Source: Chelonoidis abingdonii
Taxonomy: Eukaryota > Chordata > Testudines > Testudinidae
Length of the DNA: 64,000 bases
Reading direction: 5' to 3'
Assembly (NCBI RefSeq): GCF_003597395.2
Contig: NC_133770.1
Span: 290,172,324 to 290,236,323, forward strand
Shown here in pieces: positions 11,301 through 22,293 of the stretch (position 1 is its first letter; the number at the start of each line of letters is the position of its first letter). The translations under genes were made by a program, and so were the position numbers. The notes beneath the pieces were generated by a model that worked only from the letters and a program-made list of their open reading frames with translations, was not told where the DNA came from and made no database searches.

Positions 11301-12152
11301 ACTGATCTAGATCAACATATGAGGGCAAGTGGAATCAAATTCCAGTCCTCAGTGCAAGGGGCTGAATGGAAATCAGACAGCCCAGTGTGCGTCAAATAAA
11401 ACATCAGCTCAGAAGCATGTCTGGCTTCAACCCTCTTCTAAATAACCTTATAACAGGGAAGTAAAGTATTAAACGTGGCAATTAATGAGAAGGGCAGAGT
11501 GAGAGAGGTGTGTGTTGTTTGTTTGTTAATTGGTGCCACTATTGTCATTTTCAAACCTGACAGGTGTCTCTGTGTAGATGAGAAGCATTTCAACAGAGCT
11601 GGGCAGTCAGAGGATTTTAAAGGACTAACCTACACCTCTAGCAGCCAAGTCAGCCTGGAAATGGACCCAGTGCAAGGGAGGCTGAATATAGTTTAAACCT
11701 GACCCCCTCCTTAGCCGCTGCAGCACTCTGTCATGTGGAGATTAAAAAGGATGGGCAAACGAAGGAGATGAGAGGGGGAGGATCACAGGGCAGAGATGGG
11801 AGTAACTCTAAGTGAAATTCATCTCTGTGAAGGTCTTTGCATCACTCTGCCCTGTTTTGAAGGGGGCTTAAAGTGGTGCTTAGACCTGGGGCTGGCCCAC
11901 TGCATAGAGCTGAATTTCCCCTGTCTGAATGTGAAATGGATCAGAAAATTTAAACTGGATCATGAGACTCCTAGTATTTTAGCTGATGCAAGTCCCTTTT
12001 CCAGGGCATGAAGGGGTACAGAGGCCCTTCCACGTAGCCACTACATCCACTCCCCCTCCCCACTGCGCACTCACCTCTTCTCACAAGGTTGAGGTAACAA
12101 GGACTGCCCTGTGCCAGCCCTCTCTGCATTCTGGTGTTTCCCTGCCTTTGAG
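11301..12152. other. Unassigned sequence
   Basis: Small frames at 11475-11696 and 11796-12011 show no domain. No repeat recognised. Confidence 0.35.
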
Positions 12153-12754
12153 CAAAGTACAACATAGCAATGGCCATACTGGGTCAGACCAGTAATCCAT
12201 CTAACCCAGTATCCTATCTTCCAACAGCGGTCAATGCCAAATGCTTCAGAGGAAATGAAGAGAACAGGGCAATTAATGAATGATTCATTCCCTGTCATCC
12301 TCTCTGAGCTTCGAGCCATCAGACGCTAGGGACACCCAGAGCATGAAATTGCATCTCTTACCATATTGGCTAATAGCCATTGATGGACCTATCCTCCAGG
12401 AACTTATCTAATTCTTTTTTAACCCTGTTATAGTTTTGGCCTCACAACATCTCTGATTAGAACTTGCACAGCTTGACTGCATTGTGCAAAGAAGGACTTT
12501 CTTTGCTTTGCTTTTTAACCTGCTACCTATTAATTTCATTTGGTGAACCCTGGTTTCTGTGTTATGTATAGGAGCAACTAATGCTTTTTCTCCACTCCAG
12601 TCATGTTTTCATAGACCTCCATCATATCACCCCTTAGTTATTTCGTTTCCAAACAGAACGGTCCCTGTCTTCTTAATCTTTCCTCAGAGGAAAGTTGTTC
12701 CATATCCTTAATCATGTGTGTTGCCCTTCTCTGTACTTTTTCCAATTCTAATAT

Positions 12755-12781
12755 ATAGAGAGAGAGAGAAAGAGAGAGATG
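12755..12781. repeat. (GA)n microsatellite inside CR1
   Basis: TATATAGAGAGAGAGAGAAA expansion of a few repeats within the LINE coding region; it adds SLSLSL residues to the reverse frame. Confidence 0.8.
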
Positions 12782-12880
12782 GGGTGACCAGAACTGCACA
12801 CAGTAGTGAAGATGTGGGCATACCATGGATTTATATAGTGTCATTATGATATTTTCTGTCTTATTATCTATCCCGTTTCT

Positions 12881-13020
12881 AATGGTTCCTAACATTCTGT
12901 TCACTTTTTTGACTGCTGCTGCACATGCAAAGTGATGACTTTCCCCGTATGGCTCTTTGGCTTTCCACTGGGGATGCCAGGGTGGAAGATGGCAGCAGTA
13001 GAAGAAGCCTAGCAGGCCAG
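12881..13020. repeat. Duplicated ~140-bp segment, copy 2
   Basis: Matches copy 1 at 10804-10937 across TTTCCACTGGGGATGCCAGG and GGCAGCAGTAGAAGAAGCCT. Here it is continuous with a CR1 copy, suggesting that it is either a CR1 subfamily 5' region or a duplicated flank. Confidence 0.55.
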
Positions 13021-14575
13021 AGGAAACTCTGTCAGACACATTGGGAGTGGTTCGGCATCTTGCAGCTGGCAGAGTAACCCAGGGAGTCCTCAGTAGTACA
13101 GGTTACAGTGTCTATAGTGATGACTCCAATGAAGAGGGAGTATGAGGGCTAGGGCCTGTTATTTGTTCTATTTGAACAGCATCTAGCACAATGGGGTCCC
13201 GCTCTACAACTGGGGCTACTAAGCACTGCCAGAATGCAACAGTTAAAGACTGGCTGTCCTCTGCAGAACAGCATTTTCCAAGTTTTCTACAAGCACATCA
13301 CAGGCTCTTCTCTTGGTTCACAACATGCCAGCTGCCCTCATGCCCCCAAGAGAGTTACAGAGGTGAGGTTCTGCCCTCAGTTCCTGGGTTCAGCTGAGGC
13401 TACTTTAAATTATGACTGCTTGGGGCAGCCAGCTAAGGTCATTACACTGAGGAAACTTGCCAATGTGCATTGTATTTGGCCTGACCTCCCTTCACACTTT
13501 AACCTCCAGCTGCCCACTGAGGTTAACTCTAAGTAGCTTTTTGTAGCCCTCCTAATGAGGGGAGGGGTAAGGATATAGCCCAGTGTGTTTTGATTCATAA
13601 ACTTATCCAGGTCAAATTCACCTGTTCTAGCAAATTATTATTTTCAGGGCTTGGTTTTTTATTCAACGCATAGTTTTCATATATTCCAGATCAGCCCGTT
13701 CTCTCTCCTCCCTTCCAATCTCATTTTTTCTTCAATAATATCTAAAAATCTCCCCTGCAAATACATATAGATATTTTATTTTGTTCAGCTACTTCAAATT
13801 CTCTTTGCAGTCAGGACACCTGAGGATGCTTTGAAGGTTGGCAGGAAAAATATGGAGCTAGGGGCTAAGAATATCACTACTTCTCCCACTGCAAACAAAT
13901 CAAGAGAAAAGGAAGGCATTCCGGAGTGTAAGGGGATGTGATCTGAAAGGCACGTTACAGTCATAATCAAAGTGCAATTTACTCTATCCCTGCATGGAGA
14001 CATTTTGGACAGTTTGCAGTGGCTCTCTAAGTATTCTAATTGCATGTGGCTCTCAACTCGTGATCTGAGCTGTGTTTCTTTTCCTTAGAAGCTATCTGGG
14101 ATACTGAGCACTGTGTGCATGCTGAGCTGCACCTGGGGATTCTCCTCTCACTAGTTCATTTCTCTCTGCTGTATTTTGTTAAGATGAAAATGAAGAGGAA
14201 AGGAAAAAGTCACAGTCATTCTGATCCTTGTTGGATCTTCAGTATTTAAGACAGTACTTTTGCCAACCCTTGCTGCTGGTACTGGTCCAGCAGGCATGCT
14301 GCTGTTCTTTCCGCGTTGGGTTCAGTACCATTCATGCTCCGCAAAATAACACTCTCAAAAGAGCAAGTTATTTGTTCAATTATTAATGTCACACTGCAGG
14401 ACATGAGCATTCCAAACAGCTCAGAACAGCAAGCGGACTGCTTAAAAATATAGCTGGTAGGAGAGGGCATCCTTTCTGCTACCCCATTTTCTGTACCTAG
14501 AGTGGCTGCATTTCAGGGGCAGAGGAGGTGATTCCTGAGAATGAAACCTATAGGGGTACTTGAGTGCAGGGGGGA
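13021..14575. other. Mostly unassigned; one SINE-tail fragment
   Basis: About 13165-13240 carries GCATCTAGCACAATGGGGTC, the tail word of a dispersed amniote SINE also seen at 8840, 15460 and 22030. The rest shows no exon or repeat that I recognise. Confidence 0.4.
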
Positions 14576-14638
14576 GAGGGTGGACTAACTGATTTCTTGT
14601 GATCCCTTCCAGTCCTATATATCTATGATTCTGTGACC
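14576..14638 (+). repeat. CR1/SINE 3' tail remnant
   Basis: GTGATCCCTTCCAGTCCTAT and ATCTATGATTCTGTG match the shared CR1/SINE 3' terminus. Confidence 0.5.
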
Positions 14639-14805
14639 ACAGTGCAATCCAAGGTGTAACTGTGGCTTGAGTCGCCACCTCTGCTCTAGTATAGCTAAAA
14701 ATAGTAGTGCAGATAAGGCTGTACAGGCTGCACAAGTTGCCAGGGACCCTGGGTACGTACTCACCTTGGTAGCCCACACTGAAGTCCATGGCCATGCATC
14801 TAGAC

Positions 14806-15116
14806 CAGGGGTAGGCAAACTATGGCATGTGTGCCAAAGGCAGCACGTGAGCTGATTTTCAGTGTCACTCACACTGCCCAGGTGCTGGCCACTGGTCTGG
14901 GAGGCTCTGAATTTTAATTTAATTTTAAATGAAGCTTCTTAAACATTTTAAAAACCTTATTTACTTTACATACAACAATAGTTTAGTTATATATTATAGA
15001 CTTATAGAAAGAGACCTTCTAAAAACGTTACAATGTATTACTGGCGCGCGAAACCTTAAATTAGAGTGAATAAATTAAGACTCAGCACACCACGCCTGAA
15101 AGGTTGCTGACCTCGC
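14806..15116. mobile_element. hAT-type MITE (family B)
   Basis: A 311-bp AT-rich element starting CAGGGGTAGGCAAACTATGG and ending near AGGTTGCTGACCTCGC, an eroded inverted repeat. Perfect 8-bp TSD ATCTAGAC (14798-14805, 15117-15124). The body (TTAAACATTTTAAAAACC, AACAATAGTTTAGTTATAT) is shared with the truncated copy at 44500-44682. No transposase. Confidence 0.88.
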
Positions 15117-15394
15117 ATCTAGACTGCTATTTTCAGCTGTGTTAGTGTGGGCACACCTACCCAGGCTATACTCAGACCTTGGATTGCAGCGCAGGCATAT
15201 TCCGCGTTGCACTGGGTTCTGTAAAATCGACTGGGTGGATGGCGAGTCATTGTTATTGCTCTTATTTGCCTAAGAATTGCCCATGTCCTATTCTGCTTGT
15301 TATCCCCACCAGCCCCCACACCAACTTAATTGTTTCTTTCCTTTGCCTGTTTAAATTCAGGTGAAAGCCTGGCCCCACTGAAGTCAATAGGGCC

Positions 15395-15545
15395 AGATTT
15401 TTTTTTATCCTTATCTTTAAGATTGCAAGCTGTTTGGGGGCAGGGACTATCATTGCCCTCTGTTTGTACAGTGCCCAGTGGGGCCCCAACTGAGCTGAAC
15501 TCTAGGTGATACCACAATACAAATGTACAATAATTATTATAATAA
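15395..15545 (+). repeat. MIR-like SINE 3' tail
   Basis: GATTGCAAGCTGTTTGGGGG, CAGGGACTATCATTGCCC and TGTACAGTGCCCAGTGGGGC match the 3' module found at 21826-22090. It ends in an AT/ATT-rich tail. Confidence 0.55.
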
Positions 15546-17029
15546 TCCTACTGAATGGAAAACAATATGTAAATAAAAAATAAAGTTAGTTGTTTCGGTA
15601 CTTATTGTAAACAGCCATTTTTTCCTGATTCAGACCTGGCTGATCTTCAGTCAGTGCCCAGTTTTTTGCCATGTCCCTTGATAGTTCTGCATTTAAGAAG
15701 CTATCAACATTCAAACCCTGTGTTAATGTAACGTTAAAGCTGTACCGTTAAACTGAAGTTGGGAAATGCAGAAATTGCCATTCCTAAAGCACTGCCAGTG
15801 TCTCCAGTGGAAGTCATTTTATCTGTAGTCATGATAACTTGGATACATTGTATTTATTTTATTTTGTCCTTCATTGTTTGATCTTAGCATTTCTCACCAG
15901 CTCTCAACATTGCATCTAGGCACTGCCAATAGTAACACTGATTCCATCTAAGACGGCCACACTCAAGCCTCAGTTCTTCTCTTATTTAATGCATTTTTTC
16001 TTAATTGTCTGCTAACATTCAATTAATAGACTAGGGAGATTTAATTATCCCACATTTATCACGAGGGTATCTGTCTATACTTTGTCCATCTGGCCCTCTC
16101 CTCACTAAATCCATTGGAGTTCTGATCTTATGAGAAGGAGCCAACATGGTCCTGACTGTCTTTTCCCGTTGTGCAGCAGTGTAATCAGAAAGTCTTCTTT
16201 CCTACCACTGTCCTATTGACACAGCCTGACTGCGAGATGCCCCAGCATTCACTGGTCTGTTGGGGAAACCTTGTACCTATAGGAATTTAGTATAGAGGGG
16301 CCTCTTGTTTGCCACACCCCTGCCTTCCCTGAAATGGGTGGAGTAAACCAGACAGCTACTCCCTGAAAGCAACAGAGAATGGAGGAGGAATAGACAAACA
16401 CAGGCTTCTCCTACAGAAAACGACTAAAAGCAAGCAGAAACCAGAGTCTGGTGGGAGGTGGGAGCTGTGTGTTCCAGCCTCACATTCACTAGACAGACCC
16501 AATAGATTTGGAACATATGAATGCCAGCAGGTTGTGTTGCTGGGAGCTGGGTAAAAAACTGGCACTTGTGGCACCAAACTATTTTTCACCTTCCCTTGTC
16601 TGTTCATATCCCCTGATATCTTCCATGTTTCAGAGTGGAATAAAATCCAAAACAGCATGAAACTCAGCTGAAACCAGTATGTTTTGTACCACTATGAGTG
16701 GCAACCAATTCAAAATGGCCTGTATTTGCTACCCCAGCTGACGATGTGCCCCACAATATGTAGTGTAGTGTGGAATTTCTGTGACAGTTGCCCAGAGTTA
16801 TTCAGAAAATACCACTGGGCTCCGCGCAAATGAAGCGTTAATTTTTGTGTCTGGTTTTCCACTCCTTTTGAACCTGGTACCAGCTATATACCATGAACAG
16901 TCATTTTTCCTGAAGGCTGACAAACCTTTTAGTGAACCTAGCCCTACATTCAGGTTTTGAGTTTTGTCTGCCTTGTGATTTCACTAATATACCTCAGCAC
17001 TGTTTTACTCACACTGCCCCTCCCACAAA
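15546..17029. other. Unassigned sequence
   Basis: No convincing exon; the 100-codon reverse frame at 16356-16658 has no recognisable domain. Confidence 0.35.
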
Positions 17030-17125
17030 GTAAAAAATTATAGTTAGTCTCATTTTACAGATAAAGAAACTGAGGCAGAGTTTAAGTAGCTTGTTTAAAG
17101 CCACATAGAAAGTTAATGCAGCTTC
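17030..17125 (-). repeat. MIR-like SINE fragment
   Basis: CATTTTACAGATAAAGAAAC, TGAGGCAGAG and AAAGCCACATAGAAAGTTAA are the reverse complement of the MIR core. Confidence 0.55.
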
Positions 17126-17911
17126 CTGAATCTCAGACTCCTGCTGTGTAATAGCAAGGAGTATGTGGATCAAGCATTTTTTCCATTGTTTAAATTCCAA
17201 AATCATCCTACTTTTTAAGTTGTAGGGCTGATATACTGAAAAATCTTGTATGAGACAATTTTACTAATCTAAATTCAGCAATGAAAACTTATTTTCTGGA
17301 GGAAAGAAATGGCCTTAGATTTTTCTGGGTAATATATTTTCCTTTAGTTGTCACATATTCCTCACAGGTTTACTATCAGCATCTTTCAGTTATGCTCACT
17401 ACGAAAGATCCAGATCATATGACCTCACACACATCACTTTGTAGCAATGTTATGTAAAACAACACACGGTACGGTGATTTGACAGTTCCAGAATTTTACA
17501 TTCTAGCACAACATGAAGTTAGAGACAATGTCCTTAAGCTGTACCTTGATTATATGTTCAGAAACATAATGTTACCTTTGAAATAGGATATTTTTGCTTC
17601 CCAACCCCCACTAATTCAGTTAGGGAAAAAGTTTGAAAAAGGAAGTGTTTTTGGCATTAACTTTATAGTCAGCAAAATACAATGGATTTTTGTGCATTTG
17701 AGAAAACACGGAGACCTACGTCTCTTCTCCCTTACATCAGTGTAAATCAGACTTCATTGCCTTTGCTGGAGCTCCACCAGTGTAACCCAGGGAAGAATCA
17801 GATCCATTTAGTTTAAGTGCCAGCGGGGTGTGCAATGCCTTTACAGACACAAATATAATCAGCATAGTAGCATTCAAAGCAAATCAATCAATGGAGTTAT
17901 ATGGGTCTTTC
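17126..17911. other. Unassigned AT-rich sequence
   Basis: No recognised gene or repeat. Confidence 0.3.
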
Positions 17912-17914
17912 TTA

Positions 17915-18210
17915 GGGCTCGTCCCAACTTACTGGGGGATTAATGCACGGTGATCAGTCCACAGGGAGTCAATTTTAATGGGTCTATTGAAGACCCAGTA
18001 AATCGACTGCCGATCACTTTCCCGTAAACGCCGGTCCCCCACTGGAACGAGAAGCGTAAGATAAGTGGACAGGAGAGTTTCTCCTGTTGATCCAGCTCGG
18101 TGTAAACACCGCATTAAGTCAACCTAAGGTATGTTGACTCCAGCTACGTTATTCATGTAGCTAGAGTTGTGTAATGTAGGTGGACTTAGCCCCGCAGTGG
18201 AGACCTGTCC
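17915..18210. mobile_element. Harbinger-like MITE
   Basis: A 296-bp element with ends GGGCTCGTCCCAACTTACTG and the reverse complement of CAGTGGAGACCTGTCC, flanked by TTA on both sides (17912-17914, 18211-18213). The TTA duplication is the PIF/Harbinger hallmark. The interior holds a hairpin with the arms AGCTACGTTATTCATGTAGC (about 18143-18162), shared with 55403-55696. Confidence 0.72.
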
Positions 18211-18259
18211 TTAGGTACCAATAGGGCCCCATTAGCGATTGTGAAGGATTCAGATACTA

Positions 18260-19287
18260 CAGTAATGTAGTTTGTGATGCTGGCTCTAGACTTCACTGAA
18301 CACTGACAAATGCATAGCTGGAAACCAGTCTGAATCACTTCTATGTTAGCATTGTTAAAAGCTGTTAAGTTTATAAGCATGCATTTAGACTTTATGAAAC
18401 GCTTGTAAGATGCAGCATGTATTAATCTCACTTATAACATCTGTATCCCACAATATAAAGTAGTGTTGCATGTTTGCTTTGTAACCCTGTGTAATTGTGT
18501 ACCTCACCAAACAGGAATAAAAGCATTAATTAACATAAAGTGCTCATCCTGCTCACAAGAAGGCCCACAAACCAAATGAGCCATTGTGAAACATCAAAGG
18601 ACAAAGATTTTGTTGATTTGTCCCCCCGCACACAAACACACCCATAAAGAGGAGATGGGCCCAAACACTTGTCCCATCAGTTTGAACTCTGGGGAAAAGT
18701 AATAAAAATCCCTCACCAGAAGAACCTATATCACTGTGCTGCTTAGAATTTGGAGAGGGCAATATTTCTAAGCATAAGCATGGGATCCCCAAGCTGCTTA
18801 GCTTGGGTTAGTTCTAAAGGATAGATAAAGCTTTCATATCACAGTTTATATTACTTTTTGGAACCTAAGACTGTAACTCATTTGTGTGTGTGTATCTGCT
18901 TTAACCTTGGAAATAACTCTTATTTCTTTTTCTTAATTAATAAAGCTTTAGATAGTTTATTATAGGAATAGTTACAAGTGTTGTCTTTGGTGTGATATCT
19001 GAAGTGCAATTGACCTGGAATAAAGTGACTGGTCCTTTGGAACTGAGAGTAACCTGAATACTGTTGTGATTTTGGGGGTAAGGGATCATCTTATAAAAAA
19101 GGCAAGGTTGCCTGGGTAGCAAGATAGATCCGAATGCACAAGGGGACTGTGATTGTGCTGGAGAAATTTACACTTGGTACTTGGTTGGAAAAAATCTATG
19201 TATAGAAGTCACAACCAGTTTGGGGTTTGTGACAGTCTGCCCTGAGTTTGGCACTCATGCTCTTGAGCCACTCCAGACAGCCTGACA
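18260..19287 (+). repeat. Probable solo LTR
   Basis: Contains an AATAAAGC polyadenylation-like signal near 18938 and a TG-rich end (GGTTTGTGACAGTCTGCCC at about 19225, later CCTGACA). Base composition and order resemble endogenous retroelement LTRs. The 5' end is uncertain and no TSD was found. Confidence 0.4.
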
Positions 19288-19605
19288 TATTTATCCTCAC
19301 AACACCCCTGTGAGGTAGGGAAGTGCTATTATTCCCATTTGACAGCTGGGGAAAGGAGTGCCCGATTCTTAAAGTATTTAGGTGCCTAAAGATGCAACTA
19401 GTTTTTCAGTGGGCTCTTCAAAAGAACCTAAGCAGGATAGCCACCTAACTCATCTAGGCACTTTTGAAGATCCCACTAGGTACCTGGTGGTATCTTTAGC
19501 AGTGAAATACTTTTAAAAATCTGGTCCAGATGGACTGACTTTGCCAAGGTCACACAGGGAGTTTCCCAAGTCCCAGGCTAGCACTCTGGCCACTCATATT
19601 AGTTT
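19288..19605 (-). repeat. MIR-like SINE with internal foldback
   Basis: The reverse strand gives the core words TTGACAGCTGGGGAAAGG (19340) and GGTCACACAGGGAGT (19548). Between them (about 19365-19535) an inverted arrangement of AGTATTTAGGTGCCT and AGGCACTTTTGAAGATCC suggests the same foldback class as at 8579. Confidence 0.45.
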
Positions 19606-20007
19606 GTACCATCTGAAGATGTCGTCCAGTATAGTTAGCTGCCCGATTAACTGCTTTTCTTCCTACACCCTACTTCTGCCTGCTGCATTTAGCTAGTGGT
19701 AGTTTTGTAAAGGTGACTTATTACGCGGGTGACATTATTTACAACAGCCATTTCAGGTGCTAGTGGAAACACAGATGGAGGAAGTCCACCATCTCTGGTA
19801 CAAATGTCTGTGGTGTTTAGTGAGAACCCAGGATTCTGAAAAACTTTTTGAGATGGATTTCCCTGCCTCACTAGCTGTATACCATTGTTTACTGTTCCCC
19901 TCCTTAGCAGAGTTTCATGCTCTTGCAAGCTATTGTGTGTCCATATGGTCCCATGGGAGTCCTTTGTGCAGATATATGGTACCTGAAAGAGGGTTTTTTT
20001 TCTAATC
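19606..20007. other. Unassigned sequence
   Basis: No known repeat. The two opposite frames around 19690-20045 look like shadows of each other. Confidence 0.3.
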
Positions 20008-20012
20008 ACCTT

Positions 20013-20902
20013 TGTCAAGGTTGATCCCCCACTCTGGCACTTCAAGTGCAGAAGGTGGAGGCCCGCAAGGATTCTAAAAATTAATACTGGCCACTCCAGG
20101 CTTGTATCAAACTCTCAAGGTTACAGCTTTTCTCTGACCTTGGCTTGGTAAATGCTGCCATCACCCAAATGCAAAAAAAAAACCCTTGGTCCCAGAAAGA
20201 AGCACTTGGAAATTCCTCCCTGTGGGGTACCTTCAAGCCCTTTCACATACACACACACACCCCGGGCAAGAACTGAGAAAGAAAACAAAGGAAATTAGTT
20301 GTTGCTATCAGCTAATCCAACAACATGCACAAACCACTTAGGACACCAAAAATCCAATTCTGTTCTTAAAAAAGGTATATTTTATTAAAAATAAAAAGGA
20401 AGAAAATACATCTATTGCTAGATTTTAAAAGAGCAATTCCAAAAATTAAGCACTCAAAATAGCTTTCTTGGGGGTTCAGCTTAAAGGTTACAAGCAAACA
20501 AAAGCATCTGGGGTTAGCACAGAGGAGATCCACAAGCCAAAATATAGAAATAAACCTGATCACATCTATCTAAACGTTCCCTGTCCCAATGAATCCTTCT
20601 AGGTATGGAAGATGAGTTTTCATACCAGGTTCAAACTTTGCCCAGCATTCCTGCTGCCCTCCGTTCCCCTCTTTTCCTGGACACCCACAACAGACACAAA
20701 GGGAAAGCTTCTTTCCCAATTTTAAAAAGTTCTAGCCTGCTCATTGGCTCTTTTGGTCAGGTGCCCACTCCCTTTTCTTTACTTTTTAACCCTTTACAGG
20801 AAAAGCAAGCAGAGAACAGCTAGCAAGAGGGATTTTACAGCTAACTGGCTGGCTGGGTGTCCATAAAAGGGAGCTAGCCACCCCCTCTCATCATTTATCA
20901 CA
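20013..20902 (-). repeat. Solo LTR of an endogenous retroelement (reverse)
   Basis: An 890-bp block with plus-strand ends TGTCAAGG and ATCACA, i.e. TG..CA on the reverse strand. Flanks ACCTT (20008-20012) and GCCTT (20903-20907) form a 5-bp TSD with one mismatch. AATAAAATATACC on the reverse strand is a possible polyadenylation signal. No internal coding region is attached, so it is a solo LTR. Confidence 0.68.
20250..20262. repeat. (CA)n microsatellite in LTR
   Basis: Short ACACACACACAC run inside the reverse LTR. Confidence 0.7.
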
Positions 20903-20907
20903 GCCTT

Positions 20908-21577
20908 GCTGGTGAATGCTGTTAATTCCATGGGCAAAGAGTTATTAACAGTAACAGGTCTGGGGAAATACACAGTTGGCACGATCCTCCAGGTGTGGAA
21001 ATCAAGGCAGCTATAAATTATCCCTAAATTTGGCACTGAAGAGAGTGGTATTTTCTGAATAATTCCTATGTACTTGTCACAGAAAATTGGCACCCAGCTC
21101 TATATATTGCAGTACATGTCATAAATACAGAAATTTATGGTGTATTGCTGTCTTGTAATCTACTGCGTTGAACTGAATTTGGGAATAAGCACATTTCAGT
21201 TGGTCTAGAAGTATAATCAATGGTGACATGTCTTCAGGATACTATTTTTTCCCCTCCCCAAAATGACTAATACTTCTATTAATGGAGAGAAGAAGAAATA
21301 ATAAATCAGATCAGGCATAGCCAAGGACACAAAGATGGATTTGTACCAGCAAGTAATACTTAAACGGGGACAGGGGGGACAGGGTGCCTCAGGGGTTGGC
21401 AATATCAAGGCTTTAGCTTTTAGTGTACTTCCCCAGCTGCAATCCAGGTCAGGTGGGGGCGACTGGAGAATGGTGACAATTGGTGGCCTATATGTAAAGA
21501 GTTGTTTCCAAGTGCCCATTCAGTGTACAGGTGTCCAGGCCATAAAAAAACTCAAGACATCTAGGAGGGCACATGAT
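20908..21577. other. Unassigned sequence
   Basis: No recognised exon or repeat. Confidence 0.3.
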
Positions 21578-21585
21578 CTTGTAAG

Positions 21586-21818
21586 CAGGGGCTGCTCTAG
21601 ACATTTTTCCGCCCCTGGTCCCTGAAGCCGGGGGACCAGCGGACCCTCCGCAGGCAAGCCTGCGAGAGGTCCACCAAAGCCACAGGACCAGCGGACCCTC
21701 CACAAGCACGCTGCCAAAGGCACCCTGCCTGCCACCCTCGCGACGACCGGCAGAGCACCCCCCATGGCTTGTCACCCCAGGCATGCGCTTGGAGCGCTGG
21801 TGCCTGGAGCTGCCCCTG
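21586..21818. mobile_element. hAT-type MITE (family C)
   Basis: A 233-bp GC-rich element beginning CAGGGGCTGCTCTAGACA and ending TGGAGCTGCCCCTG, matching inverted ends. TSDs CTTGTAAG (21578-21585) and CTTGAGAG (21819-21826), 6 of 8 identical. The internal direct repeat GGACCAGCGGACCCTCC occurs twice. It has no transposase; the frames here are chance GC-rich frames. Confidence 0.78.
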
Positions 21819-21826
21819 CTTGAGAG

Positions 21827-22090
21827 AAAGCAAAGGACTGGGATTTGGGAGATGTAGGTTCACTACTTGGCTCTGCCACTGATTCCTGCTCTCTCCTCAG
21901 TCGAATCATTGTATCTCTGGGTGCCTCAATTCCCTTTCCGTAAAAGTGAGATACTAATGATTCCTTTGCCTGTTTAGACTGTAAGCTCTCCAAGGCAGGG
22001 ACTGTCTCTCACTGTGTCTGTGCAGCGCTGAACACAATGGGGGCCCTGATGTTGGCTGGGGTTAGGACCTCTAGGCATTACTGTAATACA
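21827..22090 (+). repeat. MIR-like SINE, nearly complete
   Basis: Body order: CACTACTTGGCTCTGCCACT, CCTCAATTCCC and GTAAAAGTGAGATACTAATG, followed by GACTGTAAGCTCTCCAAGGC, CAGGGACTGTCTC, GCGCTGAACACAATGGGGGC, and a tail with CTGTAATACAGATAATGG. This is the fullest copy of this family in the window. Confidence 0.62.
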
Positions 22091-22293
22091 GATAATGGGG
22101 ACTAGCTGACTAGCAGGGCAGGGTGGAAGAATTTCCTCCTGGGTCCTGAGCTGTGGATGAACAGAGGGGTTCAGTCTGCAGAATTGTCAGTCTGGCACAC
22201 GTTCACCAGCACTAAGCTGATACAAATATAATTGTGACATTGCACTCTATAAGATTTTATGAAAATATGCTAATGAGTGTGAATATAATTAAC

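Larger units (their letters stand above)
12153..13020 (-). mobile_element. CR1-type LINE 3' portion
   Basis: The minus strand encodes the CR1 C-terminal region: AAVKKVNRMLG, then a NIIMTLYKSMVCPHLHYCVQ-type stretch, then LEKVQRRATHMIKD and EERLRRQGPF. The frame at 12638-13039 spans most of it. The 3' UTR lies at 12153-12600, where plus-strand GGCCATACTGGGTCAGACC marks the tail. A (GA)n run at about 12757-12780 interrupts the frame. Its 5' end (12881-13020) belongs to the duplicated segment. Confidence 0.82.

Noticed and set aside
19690..20045. Overlapping opposite frames as a gene pair
   Set aside because: The two are shadows in one AT-balanced stretch and neither has a domain.
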